Source: Ciceribacter sp. T2.26MG-112.2
GTDB lineage: Bacteria > Pseudomonadota > Alphaproteobacteria > Rhizobiales > Rhizobiaceae
Length of the DNA: 64,000 nt
Direction: 5' to 3'
Assembly: GCF_900492205.1 (NCBI RefSeq)
Contig: NZ_UEYQ01000001.1
Coordinates: 62,001 to 126,000, forward strand
The notes beneath the pieces are model-generated. The model was not told where the DNA came from. It was given only the letters and a program-made list of their open reading frames with translations, and ran no database searches. The translations under genes and the position numbers were made by a program. The stretch's first letter is position 1; the number at the start of each line of letters is the position of its first letter. Of this stretch, positions 39,670 to 48,303 are shown piece by piece.

Positions 39670-39697
39670 ATATCAGGGTTTAAGGTGGAAAAATCAA
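39670..39697 (-). promoter_or_regulatory. Candidate grpE promoter
   Basis: On the minus strand TTGATT and TGATAT are spaced 16 bases apart, 38 bp before grpE. The surrounding CCTTGAT and CCCTGATAT also resemble heat-shock (RpoH) elements, so the sigma factor is uncertain. Confidence 0.4.
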
Positions 39698-39730
39698 GGT
39701 TCTGGCGAAAGAAGTGTCGCGCCCGATCCG

Positions 39731-40819
39731 CTACAGCCCCGAACGCGCCAACCGCGCCATCAACTGGGCCGTGTAGTCGACCATCGGCACGATGCGGGAA
39801 TAGTTGAGCCTTGTCGGGCCGATGACGCCGACCGCGCCGACGATCTTGTCCTCACCGTCGCGATAGGGCGCGACGATGAGCGACGAGCCCGACAGCGAGA
39901 ACAGCTTGTTTTCCGAACCGATGAAAATCCTGACGCCCGGACCGCTTTCGGCGAGATTGAGGATCTCGATCAGGCTTTCCTTGCGCTCCAGGTCGTCGAA
40001 CAACAGCCGCAGGCGATCCACGTCTTCCGAGCCGGCAAGACCTTCGAGCAGATTGGCACGGCCACGCACGATCAGCCGCGTCGGTTTCTCCTCGTCGCTG
40101 CCGCCCGACCACACGGCAAGGCCGCGCTCCACCAGGTCCTGCGACAGGGTGTCGAGTTCACCCGCCACCTGCTGCTTCAGCTTCACCAGTTGCGTCCGCA
40201 GTTCGGGAAGCGTCTGCCCGGCCAGGTTGGCGTTGAGAAAGTTTGCGGCTTCCGTCAGTTGCGAGGCGGTGATGCCCACCGGCAGGTCGATGATCCGGTT
40301 CTCGATCTGATTGTGCTCGCCGACCAGAACCGCGAGCGCCTTGGTCGGCTCCAGGCGGATGAATTCGACATGCTTGAGGATCGGGTCGTTCTTGGAGGAT
40401 ATGACCAGGCCCGCGCCACGCGACAGCCCCGACAGCATGCGGCTGGCCTCGGTCAGCAGACTGTCCATCGGCTGGGCGGGACCGGGCGGGCGCATCTGCC
40501 GCTCGATGCTGCCGCGCTCCTCCTCTGACAGGTCGCCGACCTGCATGAAGGCATCGACGAAGAAGCGCAGTCCCTGCTGGGTCGGCAGACGGCCGGCGCT
40601 GATATGCGGGGAATAGATCAGCCCCAGATCCTCGAGATCGGCCATGACATTGCGCACCGATGCCGGCGACAGCGACATGGGCAGCAGGCGGGAAAGATTG
40701 CGCGATCCGAGCGGATCGCCCGACTCAAGATAGGTTTCGACGATACGCCGAAAAACTTCCCTGGAGCGCTCGTCCAGCGAAGCGGTCACGTCCTTCGACG
40801 GTGACTTCGGTGATTTCAT
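39731..40819 (-). CDS. hrcA: Heat-inducible transcription repressor HrcA
   Basis: A 362-residue repressor of groESL-type heat-shock operons that binds CIRCE elements. The N-terminal winged helix ([32 protein letters not shown], then [30 protein letters not shown]) is diagnostic. The C-terminal domain ends in [22 protein letters not shown] start at [10 protein letters not shown] (40819); the frame is open to 40942. No CIRCE sequence is visible upstream of it. It diverges from rph and precedes grpE. Confidence 0.95.
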   Translation of the reverse strand: MKSPKSPSKDVTASLDERSREVFRRIVETYLESGDPLGSRNLSRLLPMSLSPASVRNVMADLEDLGLIYSPHISAGRLPTQQGLRFFVDAFMQVGDLSEEERGSIERQMRPPGPAQPMDSLLTEASRMLSGLSRGAGLVISSKNDPILKHVEFIRLEPTKALAVLVGEHNQIENRIIDLPVGITASQLTEAANFLNANLAGQTLPELRTQLVKLKQQVAGELDTLSQDLVERGLAVWSGGSDEEKPTRLIVRGRANLLEGLAGSEDVDRLRLLFDDLERKESLIEILNLAESGPGVRIFIGSENKLFSLSGSSLIVAPYRDGEDKIVGAVGVIGPTRLNYSRIVPMVDYTAQLMARLARSGL

Positions 40820-40856
40820 TCGTCGCGCAGGCGTTGTTGGTCTGTCATTGCCCTGA

Positions 40857-40885
40857 AATATAGTCACTCTGGCAGCGATCACCAA
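40857..40885 (-). promoter_or_regulatory. Candidate hrcA promoter
   Basis: On the minus strand TTGGTG (plus 40880-40885) and TATATT (plus 40857-40862) are 17 bases apart. The -10 context CTATATT is the rhizobial housekeeping form. It lies about 37 bp before the hrcA start. Confidence 0.6.
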
Positions 40886-40991
40886 TGGGGAATTTCGCCA
40901 AGTTCCGCCGGAATTGGCCGGCATCATGGTTTTTCTTTGCAAATCACAACCACGGACCGTAGAAGGCCTCTAACGATCTCAGGAGTGGGCA

Positions 40992-41708
40992 ATGCGGCCA
41001 TCAGGCAGAAAAACCGACCAAATGCGCAAGGTGTCCTTCGAGCGCAATTTTTCCAAGCACGCGGAGGGTTCCTGCCTCGTCAAGTTCGGCGACACGCATG
41101 TGCTTTGCACCGCAAGCCTTGAGGAAAAGACCCCGCCGTGGCTGCGCAACAGTGGCAAGGGCTGGGTCACGGCCGAATACGGCATGCTGCCGCGCGCCAC
41201 CGGCGACCGGATGAGGCGCGAAGCCGCAGCCGGCAAGCAGGGTGGGCGCACCCAGGAAATCCAGCGGCTGATCGGCCGCTCGCTGCGGGCCATCGTTGAT
41301 CTCGAAGCGCTCGGCGAACGCCAGATTACCCTTGACTGCGACGTCATCCAGGCCGATGGCGGAACCCGCACGGCATCGATCACCGGCGCGTGGATCGCCC
41401 TTCACGACTGCCTGAAGTGGATGGAAGCCCGCAACATGGTCAAGGTCGAGAAGGTCCTCAAAGACCATGTCGCAGCCATTTCCTGCGGCATCTTCGCCAA
41501 CCAGCCGGTCATCGATCTCGACTATCTGGAAGATTCGGCGGCCGAGACCGATGCCAACTTCGTCATGACCGGCTCGGGCGCGATCGTCGAGGTGCAGGGG
41601 ACTGCGGAAGGCGTGCCGTTCTCGGAAGAGGAATTCCTGACGCTGATGCGGCTTGCCCGCGGCGGCATTGGCGAACTCGTCGAGATGCAGAAGCAGGCCC
41701 TGCTCTAG
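40992..41708 (+). CDS. rph: Ribonuclease PH
   Basis: A 238-residue phosphorolytic 3'-5' exoribonuclease that trims tRNA 3' ends. It begins [20 protein letters not shown], the family N-terminus, and carries [15 protein letters not shown], the [39 protein letters not shown] region and an RxxxxD-like active site in [20 protein letters not shown] lies at -9. The hrcA-rph divergent arrangement is conserved in alphaproteobacteria. Confidence 0.96.
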   Translation: MRPSGRKTDQMRKVSFERNFSKHAEGSCLVKFGDTHVLCTASLEEKTPPWLRNSGKGWVTAEYGMLPRATGDRMRREAAAGKQGGRTQEIQRLIGRSLRAIVDLEALGERQITLDCDVIQADGGTRTASITGAWIALHDCLKWMEARNMVKVEKVLKDHVAAISCGIFANQPVIDLDYLEDSAAETDANFVMTGSGAIVEVQGTAEGVPFSEEEFLTLMRLARGGIGELVEMQKQALL

Positions 41709-41735
41709 ACGCGAAAGACCAGAGGACCGGGAGAC

Positions 41736-42152
41736 GTGACGCAGCCCTTGGAAGGTATCCTGGAGACAGCGCTCTACGCCGCTGACCTCGATGCGGCGGA
41801 AGCCTTCTACGGCGGCGTGCTCGGCCTGGAAAAGGTGACCCGGCAGGCAAACCGGCACCTGTTCTACCGCTGCGGCCCCGGCATCCTCTTGATCTTCAAC
41901 CCGGCCGAGACGGCAAAGCCCGTCCCGGCCGGTGCCCTGCCAGTGCCGAGCCATGGGGCGACCGGACCCGGCCATGTCTGCTTCCGCGTGCGCGGCGAAC
42001 AGATAGAGGGGCTCGTCGAGCGGCTGCAGGCGGCGGGCGTGCAGGTGGAATCGGACTTCTGCTGGCCGAACGGAGCGCGCTCCATCTACTTCCGCGATCC
42101 GGCCGGCAACAGCCTGGAATGCGCAGAGCCCAGGCTCTGGAACCTCGAATAG
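41736..42152 (+). CDS. VOC-superfamily (glyoxalase-like) protein
   Basis: A 138-residue single-domain protein with two beta-alpha-beta-beta-beta modules of the vicinal-oxygen-chelate fold: [24 protein letters not shown] in the first half, GHVCFRV in the middle and [17 protein letters not shown] at the end. The His and Glu in GHVCFRV and SLECAE are probable metal ligands. Substrate unknown. It starts at GTG 41736 after GGGAG, 28 bp after rph and 11 bp before rdgB, so it is probably in an rph-VOC-rdgB-hemW transcript. Confidence 0.82.
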   Translation: MTQPLEGILETALYAADLDAAEAFYGGVLGLEKVTRQANRHLFYRCGPGILLIFNPAETAKPVPAGALPVPSHGATGPGHVCFRVRGEQIEGLVERLQAAGVQVESDFCWPNGARSIYFRDPAGNSLECAEPRLWNLE

Positions 42153-42163
42153 GATTTGACCGC

Positions 42164-42808
42164 ATGCGCAAGCTCGACACCCGCACCATCGTGGTTGCCA
42201 GCCACAATGCCGGCAAGATCGCCGAGATCGCCGACCTGATCGGTCCGTTCGGGTTTTCGGCCAAGTCGGCCGCCGAACTGAAGTTTGCCGAACCCGACGA
42301 GACCGGCACGACCTTTGAGGAAAATGCCGCGATCAAGGCGCTCGCCTCCGCTCGCGCTTCGGGCATGCCGGCGCTGTCGGACGATTCCGGCCTGGTCGTC
42401 GATGCGCTCGACGGGGCGCCCGGCGTCTACACGGCCAACTGGGCCGAGCGCGAGGACGGCAGCCGCGACTTTGCCATGGCGATGGAGAAGGTCGAAAAGG
42501 CCCTTGCCGAACGTGGCGCCACGACGCCTGCACAGCGCAGCGGGCGGTTTGTCAGCGTGCTCTGCCTCGCCTGGCCCGACGGTCACACGGAAATGTTCCG
42601 CGGCGAGGTGGAAGGCACGATCGTCTGGCCGCCGCGCGGCACCAAGGGTTTTGGCTATGACCCGGTGTTCCAGCCTGAGGGTTTCGACACCACCTTCGGC
42701 GAGATGACGTCGGAACAGAAGCATGGCTGGAAACCCGGCGATGCGGAAGCACTGTCCCACCGGGCCCGCGCCTTCAAGCTGTTCGTCGAAACCTGCCTGG
42801 AGGCCTGA
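42164..42808 (+). CDS. rdgB: dITP/XTP pyrophosphatase
   Basis: A 214-residue HAM1-family house-cleaning enzyme that hydrolyses dITP, XTP and dXTP to monophosphates, keeping deaminated purines out of DNA. Signatures: [16 protein letters not shown] at the N-terminus, [36 protein letters not shown] and [19 protein letters not shown] precedes the ATG at 42164. The next gene, hemW, begins 7 bp after its stop. Confidence 0.95.
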   Translation: MRKLDTRTIVVASHNAGKIAEIADLIGPFGFSAKSAAELKFAEPDETGTTFEENAAIKALASARASGMPALSDDSGLVVDALDGAPGVYTANWAEREDGSRDFAMAMEKVEKALAERGATTPAQRSGRFVSVLCLAWPDGHTEMFRGEVEGTIVWPPRGTKGFGYDPVFQPEGFDTTFGEMTSEQKHGWKPGDAEALSHRARAFKLFVETCLEA

Positions 42809-42815
42809 ACCGCCG

Positions 42816-43997
42816 ATGTCAGAGGCCCCGCCGCTTCTCCTGCCCGATACCGGCGAACCGGGCTTCGGCATTTACGTGCATTGGCCGTTCTGCGCGGCCA
42901 AATGCCCGTATTGCGATTTCAACAGCCATGTCCGCCATCAGCCGGTCGACCAGCCGCGTTTCGTCTCCGCCTTCCTGCGCGAGATGGAGGAGATGCGGCG
43001 ATTGAGCGGCCCCAAGACCGTCACCAGCATCTTTCTCGGCGGCGGCACGCCCTCGCTGATGGATCCGTCGACCGTCGGCGCGATCCTCGATGGCATTGCC
43101 CGCCAGTGGCACGTGCCCGACGGCATCGAGATCACCATGGAGGCCAATCCGTCGAGCGTCGAGGCGACCCGCTTTCGCGGCTATCGCGCAGCCGGCGTCA
43201 ACCGCGCCTCGCTCGGCGTGCAGGCGCTCAACGATCCGGACCTGAAATTCCTCGGCCGCCTGCACGACGTCGAGGATGCCTTGAAGGCGATCCGGCTGGC
43301 GCGCGAGATCTTTCCGCGCATGTCCTTCGACCTGATCTATGCCCGGCCGCACCAGACGGTCGAGGCCTGGGAAAAGGAATTGCGCCAGGCGATCTCCTAT
43401 GCCGTCGACCATCTGTCGCTCTACCAGCTGACGATCGAGGAAGGTACGGCCTTCTACGGCCTGCACAAGGCCGGCAAGGTCATCGTGCCGGACGAGGAGC
43501 AGGCAGCCCTGCTCTATGAGGCGACGCAGGAGATCACGGCAAGCGAAGGGCTTCCGGCCTATGAGGTCTCCAACCATGCCCGCCCGGGGGCGGAAAGCCG
43601 GCACAACCTGACCTATTGGCGCTATGGCGACTATGCCGGCATCGGCCCCGGTGCGCATGGCCGGCTGACGCGCGGCCGCGACAAGCTCGCGACCGCCACC
43701 GAACGCAATCCGGAAGGATGGCTCGCTGCTGTCGAGCGCGACGGCCACGGCATGATCGAACAGGAATTGCTGGGTTCGGACGAGCAGGCCGACGAACTGC
43801 TGTTGATGGGGCTTCGGCTGCGCGAGGGTGTGGACCTGGCCCGCTGGCAACAACTTTCCGGCCGCGATCCCGATCCGGCGCGCGAGCAGACTTTACTGGA
43901 ACACGGCTTTATCGAGCGGCTCGGCAATTCGCGGCTGCGCTGTACGCCGAAGGGGATGCTGATCCTCGACGCGGTCGTGGCCGATCTCGCCTGCTGA
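42816..43997 (+). CDS. hemW: Heme chaperone HemW (radical SAM)
   Basis: A 393-residue radical-SAM protein. The cluster motif CxxxCxxC is Cys26, Cys30, Cys33 in FCAAKCPYCDFNSH. SIFLGGGTPSLMDP, GVQALNDPDLKFLGRLHD and YQLTIEEGTAFY follow. It lacks the extra N-terminal features of true HemN coproporphyrinogen dehydrogenase, so the current assignment is HemW, which transfers heme to target proteins. The frame is open back into rdgB, but MSEAPPLLL at 42816 is the sensible start. Confidence 0.92.
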   Translation: MSEAPPLLLPDTGEPGFGIYVHWPFCAAKCPYCDFNSHVRHQPVDQPRFVSAFLREMEEMRRLSGPKTVTSIFLGGGTPSLMDPSTVGAILDGIARQWHVPDGIEITMEANPSSVEATRFRGYRAAGVNRASLGVQALNDPDLKFLGRLHDVEDALKAIRLAREIFPRMSFDLIYARPHQTVEAWEKELRQAISYAVDHLSLYQLTIEEGTAFYGLHKAGKVIVPDEEQAALLYEATQEITASEGLPAYEVSNHARPGAESRHNLTYWRYGDYAGIGPGAHGRLTRGRDKLATATERNPEGWLAAVERDGHGMIEQELLGSDEQADELLLMGLRLREGVDLARWQQLSGRDPDPAREQTLLEHGFIERLGNSRLRCTPKGMLILDAVVADLAC

Positions 43998-44025
43998 GAA
44001 GGCTTAAAACAAGGAGAAGGACGCC

Positions 44026-44763
44026 ATGCCGGTCGACGCAGCCTTTGCCCGCCGCGACATGGCCGTCCTCTACGACAGCTTCAATGCTCACGGCGCCGAT
44101 GGCGACTTCTATCTGAGCCTGGCTCGTAGCCCCTGCCGCATCCTCGACCTTGGCTGCGGCACCGGTTCCCTCGCGCTGCGGCTCGCCGATCTCGGTCACG
44201 CCGTCACCGGCCTCGATCCCGCGCCCGGCATGCTCGACGTCGCCCGCCAGAAGGACAAGGCCGGCACGGTGTGCTGGATTGCCGCGGACGCCCGTGACTT
44301 TGCACTTGGCGAGGCCTTCGACCTGATCATCATGACCGGCCATGTCTTCCAAGTCTTCCACGACGATGCCGAAACGCTTGCCGTCCTGTCCAGCGCGTGC
44401 AGGCACCTTGCGGAGGGCGGTCGGCTCGTCTTCGAGAGCCGTAATCCGCCGGCGCGGGCGTGGGAAGGCTGGATAGAAGAGCGAACGTGCGAACGGACCG
44501 ATGTGCCGGGCATCGGACCGGTCGAGGTCTACTATCAGGTGCGGGACGCATGGGGAGATTTCGTCCGCTTCGACGCCGTCTTCACCCTGCTCAAGACCGG
44601 CGAGCGCCGGATCAGCGAGAGCACGTTGCGGTTTCCGGACCGGAATACCATCGCCCAACTGCTCAAGGCAGCCAGCTTCTCCTCGGTCAAATGGCTCGGA
44701 GACTGGGACGGAACGCCGCTTGCTCCGCACAGCCCCGAAATCATCGTGATTGCCGAAGCCTGA
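44026..44763 (+). CDS. Class I SAM-dependent methyltransferase, substrate unknown
   Basis: A 245-residue protein. Motif I is ILDLGCGTGSLALRLADLG, followed by VTGLDPAPGMLDVARQ and DLIIMTGHVFQVFHDD. The C-terminal half is a beta-rich insertion (ESRNPPARAWEGW to FDAVFTLLKTGERRISE) common in small-molecule methyltransferases. Nothing identifies the substrate. AAGGAGAAGG lies just before the ATG. It follows hemW by 28 bp and converges with a second, only distantly similar methyltransferase. Confidence 0.82.
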   Translation: MPVDAAFARRDMAVLYDSFNAHGADGDFYLSLARSPCRILDLGCGTGSLALRLADLGHAVTGLDPAPGMLDVARQKDKAGTVCWIAADARDFALGEAFDLIIMTGHVFQVFHDDAETLAVLSSACRHLAEGGRLVFESRNPPARAWEGWIEERTCERTDVPGIGPVEVYYQVRDAWGDFVRFDAVFTLLKTGERRISESTLRFPDRNTIAQLLKAASFSSVKWLGDWDGTPLAPHSPEIIVIAEA

Positions 44764-44790
44764 GACGGCCGTCGGAGACGACCCCCTCGG

Positions 44791-45384
44791 TCAGCCTTGC
44801 GTCCAGACATGCAGCCACTCGGTCGGCTCGCCGTCATAGCCGCCGCCGGACGCCGTCTCTATCCGCGGCGTGGCAAAGCCAGCCAGACGATAGGTCTCGG
44901 TCAGCCACTCCTGGGAGGGGCGATTGTAGTAGCGACCGAAGCGATCCGCCCCCTCGTCCACGCCGGCCTTGAAGCTCGCGTAAAAGAGGCCACCCTCGCG
45001 CAGAGCGCGGCGGATGCGAAGAAGGACATCAGGAAGTTCGGCGCGAGGTACATGCAAAAGACAGGCATTGGCCCAGACGCCGTCATAGGCCGCCACCTCG
45101 TCCAGATCGGAAAAGCGCATCACCCGCACGGGACGGCCAAGCTTCGCCTCCGCCTGATGCGCCATGGCAGCCGATCCGTCCGTCGGCGTGACGGCAAAAC
45201 CGCGTTCGATCAGCCATGCGCTGTCCCCTCCCGCGCCGCAGCCGAGCTCCAGGATCGTGCCGCCCGACGGTAGAAGGTTCGCGAAAGCCGTTAACCGTTC
45301 AACCGGTGGCTGCCGCTGCCTCGCCGCATAGGTCTCCGCATTCTCGTCATAGAAGGCGATCGGCTTGTCCGTTGAAGTGCGCAA
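44791..45384 (-). CDS. Class I SAM-dependent methyltransferase, substrate unknown
   Basis: A 197-residue protein of the Methyltransf_25/11 type. Motif I is GTILELGCGAGGDSAWLIERG, followed by VTPTDGSAAMAHQAEAKLG and VWANACLLHVPRAELPDVL. The opening YDENAETYAARQRQPPVERL is typical of TehB/UbiE-like small methyltransferases. The substrate is unknown. It lies 60 bp downstream of dnaA on the same strand, behind a hairpin that probably ends the dnaA transcript. Confidence 0.82.
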   Translation of the reverse strand: MRTSTDKPIAFYDENAETYAARQRQPPVERLTAFANLLPSGGTILELGCGAGGDSAWLIERGFAVTPTDGSAAMAHQAEAKLGRPVRVMRFSDLDEVAAYDGVWANACLLHVPRAELPDVLLRIRRALREGGLFYASFKAGVDEGADRFGRYYNRPSQEWLTETYRLAGFATPRIETASGGGYDGEPTEWLHVWTQG

Positions 45385-45416
45385 GTCGTGGCTCCGCGAT
45401 TGGCCGCAACGAAGAA

Positions 45417-45436
45417 GGCCGGCGTTTCCGCCGGCC
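45417..45436 (-). terminator. Probable dnaA terminator hairpin
   Basis: On the minus strand GGCCGGCG, a GAAA tetraloop and CGCCGGCC form a perfect 8 bp stem followed by TTCTTCGTT, 8 bp after the dnaA stop. The stem is strong but the U-tract is interrupted. Confidence 0.6.
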
Positions 45437-45444
45437 CCCGTTCC

Positions 45445-46998
45445 TCATGCGTTATTCTCGTTGATCAGCCGCTTCAGCAGTTCGATCTCGTGGCTGAGCT
45501 TGGTATCCTCGCCGACCAGTTCCTCGATCTTGCGCACCGCGTGCAGCACGGTGGTGTGATCGCGCCCGCCGAAACGGCGGCCGATTTCCGGGAAGGAGCG
45601 CGGCGTCAGCGTCTTGGCGAGATACATGGCGATCTGGCGCGGCTTGACGATGACGCGGGTACGGCGGTTCGACACCAGTTCCTGGCGCGAGACATTGTAG
45701 TGGCGTGCGACGATGCGCTGGATGTCCTCGATACGGACGCGCTTCTGCTCGGACGCCCCGACCAGGTGGGCGAGCAGTTCGTCGACCCGCTCGACCGACA
45801 GGTTCGGTTCGAAGGAACGGCGGAAGATCAGCTGATTGAAGGCGCCTTCCAGGTCACGGCCGCTGCTCACCACGCTGCGAGCGACATGCGAGAGGATTTC
45901 CAGCGGAATGTCGAGCGAAGCATCGTCCTTCTTGGCGGCATCCAGCCGGCTCTTCAGCATTTCGAGACGCATCTCGTAATCCGGCGCCTCCATTTCGATG
46001 GCAACGCCGCCCTGCAGGCGCGAGCGCACCCGCGGGTCGAGCGATTCCAGCTCCCAAGGGGCCCGGTCGGCGGCAACGACAACCTGCTTGGCGCTGTCGA
46101 GCAGCATGTTGAGAAGGTGGCAGAACTCGTGCTGGATCATCTTGCCCTGCAGGAACTGCATGTCGTCGATGATCAACAGGTCGATGTGGCGCAGCGAGTC
46201 CTTGAGCGTCAGGGCATCGTTGTCGCGGATGGCGGTGGCAAAGCGCCACATGAAATATTCGGCCGTCAGATAGACGACGCGCGGTGCGCGCGGGCTGTGG
46301 ACGGCGGCATTGGCGATCGCCTGCAGCAGATGGGTCTTGCCCAGGCCGACGGAGGAATGGATGAACAGCGGATTGAAGCGCACGGCGCCGGCGCCGGCTT
46401 CGGCAATGGTCTTGGCTGCGGCCAGCGCCACCCGGTTGGACGCGCCTTCGACATAGCCTTCAAAGGTATAACGGCTGTCGAGCGGCGATCCGAAGAGCGG
46501 GCCGTTGGGCGTGCTGCGGGTCGCCGCCGCATGGCCGGCGGATGCGGCGAACTGACCGATCGGCTGGGCCGAAGGCTTGCGGGCCGGTGCGGCGGGCGCC
46601 GCATCTGCGGCCGGGCGCTCGTCGGCCGCCGGAGCCTTCTGGTTGCGGCTTGCGCTGCGCACCAGGATCTCGACCTTCAGAATGGCCGGATCTTCCTGCT
46701 GGAAAATGCTGGTGATCAGGTCGAGGTACCGGTTGTTGATCCACGACTTCAGAAAGGTCGTCGGCACCGTGAGGCGCACCAGGCTCTTCGAGGCGGAATG
46801 CAGCTTCAGACGACCGAACCAGCTGGCATAGACGTCCGCACCAACCTGTGCCTTCAGCCGCTGGCTGAAGCGCTCGAACATCACATCATGCTTCATCTCG
46901 GAACCGTCCCCCGCCGTGTCGGAGCATGCGACGCCAAGCGCCGCTTGTGCTTGGTCCCCGTTAACCAGCGCACCGGCCGTCACTGTATTCATCTGCAT
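45445..46998 (-). CDS. dnaA: Chromosomal replication initiator protein DnaA
   Basis: A 517-residue AAA+ initiator that opens oriC. Domain I (about 35-110) contains [23 protein letters not shown]; a variable Ala/Pro-rich domain II follows. Domain III has Walker [19 protein letters not shown], Walker [16 protein letters not shown] and [18 protein letters not shown] with the arginine-finger region. Domain IV ends with the DnaA-box-binding helix [17 protein letters not shown]. The ATG at 46998 has AAGG at -11; MNTVT at 46992 is an alternative. Upstream is an 850 bp gap to rpsT with a cluster of GANTC methylation sites. Confidence 0.97.
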   Translation of the reverse strand: MQMNTVTAGALVNGDQAQAALGVACSDTAGDGSEMKHDVMFERFSQRLKAQVGADVYASWFGRLKLHSASKSLVRLTVPTTFLKSWINNRYLDLITSIFQQEDPAILKVEILVRSASRNQKAPAADERPAADAAPAAPARKPSAQPIGQFAASAGHAAATRSTPNGPLFGSPLDSRYTFEGYVEGASNRVALAAAKTIAEAGAGAVRFNPLFIHSSVGLGKTHLLQAIANAAVHSPRAPRVVYLTAEYFMWRFATAIRDNDALTLKDSLRHIDLLIIDDMQFLQGKMIQHEFCHLLNMLLDSAKQVVVAADRAPWELESLDPRVRSRLQGGVAIEMEAPDYEMRLEMLKSRLDAAKKDDASLDIPLEILSHVARSVVSSGRDLEGAFNQLIFRRSFEPNLSVERVDELLAHLVGASEQKRVRIEDIQRIVARHYNVSRQELVSNRRTRVIVKPRQIAMYLAKTLTPRSFPEIGRRFGGRDHTTVLHAVRKIEELVGEDTKLSHEIELLKRLINENNA

Positions 46999-47516
46999 TT
47001 TGCCGCCTTTTCACTTCTCTGTCGCACCGGGCGCCGAGCGTCCGATGTTCAATCTGGTCCCCGTGCGGTGTGACAGCCCGCGCCCTGGACAGGACGCCGA
47101 CGCACACCTTGTTCGCCTGGCGACCCCGGAAAGGGATCCCCATGCGAAATGGATGCAGCTACCTTGCGGTGGCGCGCATCCCGCGCAGATACCGGCTGAT
47201 CCTTCATCCTCGACATGAACGATCGCGGCCGGGAGCTGCGCTCCTCTTCCGTTTCCTTGCGTCGACTGATCACCGACGTTTTCGACAAAATCCGCCATTG
47301 CGGAAATCGTGAGATTCCCGGCGCACGGCCAACAGTGTCTGAAGAAACGGAATAGGAAAATCCCGCCCCAAGTGACGATAGGTGGCCCTGACACGCAATT
47401 TGCCAGTTCAGAACACCCCCGGAGGTCAACTCCGCGCCCCTTGTTGGAAGGCATTAAGGCAGGATCAAAAGTGAAGATCAACTGTGATTTTTACGCAAAA
47501 TTAAGCCGCGGCCATT

Positions 47517-47642
47517 GACTCGCCCGCCCTCTTCAGACTGTCACAATTGCCGTCTGGAGAATCGCTTTTGAATCAAGGAGATTCAAAAAAGGACGGGGAT
47601 GGGACGCGGAAAATCGCGCGAAAATAAAAATTCGCTTGACTC
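47517..47642. promoter_or_regulatory. Cluster of five GANTC (CcrM) sites upstream of dnaA
   Basis: GACTC at 47517, GAATC at 47559, GAATC at 47570, GATTC at 47580 and GACTC at 47638. A sixth site (GATTC) is at 47313. From base composition I would expect about half a site in 126 bp. CcrM methylates GANTC in alphaproteobacteria, and methylation state is known to affect dnaA transcription in Caulobacter. The presence of sites is direct; their role here is inference. Confidence 0.7.
47566..47588. repeat. Perfect inverted repeat containing two GANTC sites
   Basis: TTTTGAATC and GATTCAAAA are exact reverse complements (9 bp arms) around AAGGA. Each arm ends in a GANTC site, so the two sites face each other across the 5 bp centre. 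The symmetry suggests a dimeric DNA-binding protein or a cruciform. Confidence 0.75.
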
Positions 47643-47670
47643 GAAACCGCAACCACCTGCCGTTAAGTGA

Positions 47671-47699
47671 TGCTGGAGGCAGACGACATTCCTCCAGCA
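47671..47699. repeat. Perfect inverted repeat upstream of dnaA
   Basis: TGCTGGAGG and CCTCCAGCA are exact 9 bp arms around an 11-base centre. No T-run follows on either strand, so it is not a terminator; it may be an operator or a leader hairpin. Confidence 0.7.
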
Positions 47700-47790
47700 A
47701 CTAATTGATTTTATTGTATTTTTTCTGTCACTCAGATGACACCCAATTGTTAAACTGGCTGACACCCGGGTCGGGATTTCGAGAATGCAG

Positions 47791-47816
47791 AAAAAGCCCG
47801 GCTTCTCAGCCAGGCT
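47791..47816 (-). terminator. Rho-independent terminator of rpsT
   Basis: On the minus strand AGCCTGGC, a 6-base loop and GCCGGGCT form an 8 bp stem with one U-G pair, followed by Ts (plus-strand As at 47791-47795). It begins about 30 bases after the rpsT stop and isolates dnaA from rpsT transcription. Confidence 0.85.
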
Positions 47817-47846
47817 CTTTCAAATGTGACAAAAATTGGGCGGAAA

Positions 47847-48113
47847 TTAGACCGCCAGCGCCTTTACGCGGCTCGCGAGACGCGAGATCTTGCGCGAAGC
47901 GGTGTTGGCGTGAACCACACCCTTGCTGGCTGCACGCTGCAGTTCCGGCTGTGCGGCCTGCAGGGCGTCCTTGGCGAGAGCGGCATCACCCGAGGCGATG
48001 GCTTCTTCAACCTTGCGGATGAAGCCGCGAACGCGGGAACGGCGAGCCTTGTTGACTGCGGTACGGCGAGCGATCTTGCGAGTCGCCTTCTTCGCCGAAG
48101 TGGTATTGGCCAT
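47847..48113 (-). CDS. rpsT: 30S ribosomal protein S20
   Basis: An 88-residue, lysine- and arginine-rich helical protein that binds 16S rRNA early in 30S assembly. The sequence begins [26 protein letters not shown] and ends in [17 protein letters not shown], the S20 pattern. It has its own promoter and terminator. The pair rpsT upstream of dnaA on the same strand is common in rhizobia and other alphaproteobacteria. Confidence 0.97.
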   Translation of the reverse strand: MANTTSAKKATRKIARRTAVNKARRSRVRGFIRKVEEAIASGDAALAKDALQAAQPELQRAASKGVVHANTASRKISRLASRVKALAV

Positions 48114-48237
48114 GGATGCCTCTCTTCGAATTCAAACCAAACTCCGCCATCGCCGCGTCGGGTCGTTGCGACCTGCCATTCCAGCAATTCGGGAGCTATT
48201 CTCGGAAAAGCCATCAGCTTTCCCAACCGTGGGCGGG

Positions 48238-48266
48238 CATATAGCCCGAAAGCGCGGGGCCGTCAA
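48238..48266 (-). promoter_or_regulatory. rpsT promoter
   Basis: On the minus strand TTGACG (plus 48261-48266) and TATATG (plus 48238-48243) are exactly 17 bases apart, about 125 bp before rpsT. This is a near-consensus housekeeping promoter. Confidence 0.75.
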
Positions 48267-48292
48267 CGCGCAATTTCAAGGAAATCGCGCGT
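48266..48292 (-). repeat. 12 bp hairpin touching the rpsT promoter
   Basis: As minus-strand RNA the sequence folds into a 12 bp stem with one G-U pair and a 3-base loop. It lies between the enoyl-CoA hydratase stop (48304) and the rpsT -35 box, which it touches. There is no T-run. It may end the upstream transcript or be an operator for rpsT. Confidence 0.5.
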
Positions 48293-48303
48293 TACTGTCC
48301 CCT

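Larger units (their letters stand above)
46999..47790 (-). promoter_or_regulatory. Long dnaA upstream region
   Basis: Nearly 800 bp without a convincing gene separate dnaA from the rpsT terminator. The dnaA-proximal 500 bp are GC-rich; 47450-47770 is markedly AT-rich. It holds six GANTC sites (five in 47517-47642), two perfect inverted repeats (47566-47588 and 47671-47699), and no consensus DnaA boxes. I could not identify a promoter with confidence. The most likely content is the dnaA promoter and a long leader. A 156-codon minus-strand open frame at 47011-47481 has no recognisable protein features. Confidence 0.65.

Noticed and set aside
40820..40991. CIRCE element upstream of hrcA
   Set aside because: No TTAGCACTC-N9-GAGTGCTAA or close variant is present; only a sigma-70-like promoter is seen.
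47011..47481. 156-codon open frame on the minus strand upstream of dnaA
   Set aside because: No recognisable motif, odd composition and a start far from a ribosome binding site; it lies in the probable dnaA leader. I treat it as chance in GC-rich DNA.
46999..47846. Possible chromosomal origin next to dnaA
   Set aside because: I found no consensus DnaA boxes. In many alphaproteobacteria oriC is near hemE or parAB rather than dnaA. The AT-rich stretch is better read as a promoter region.
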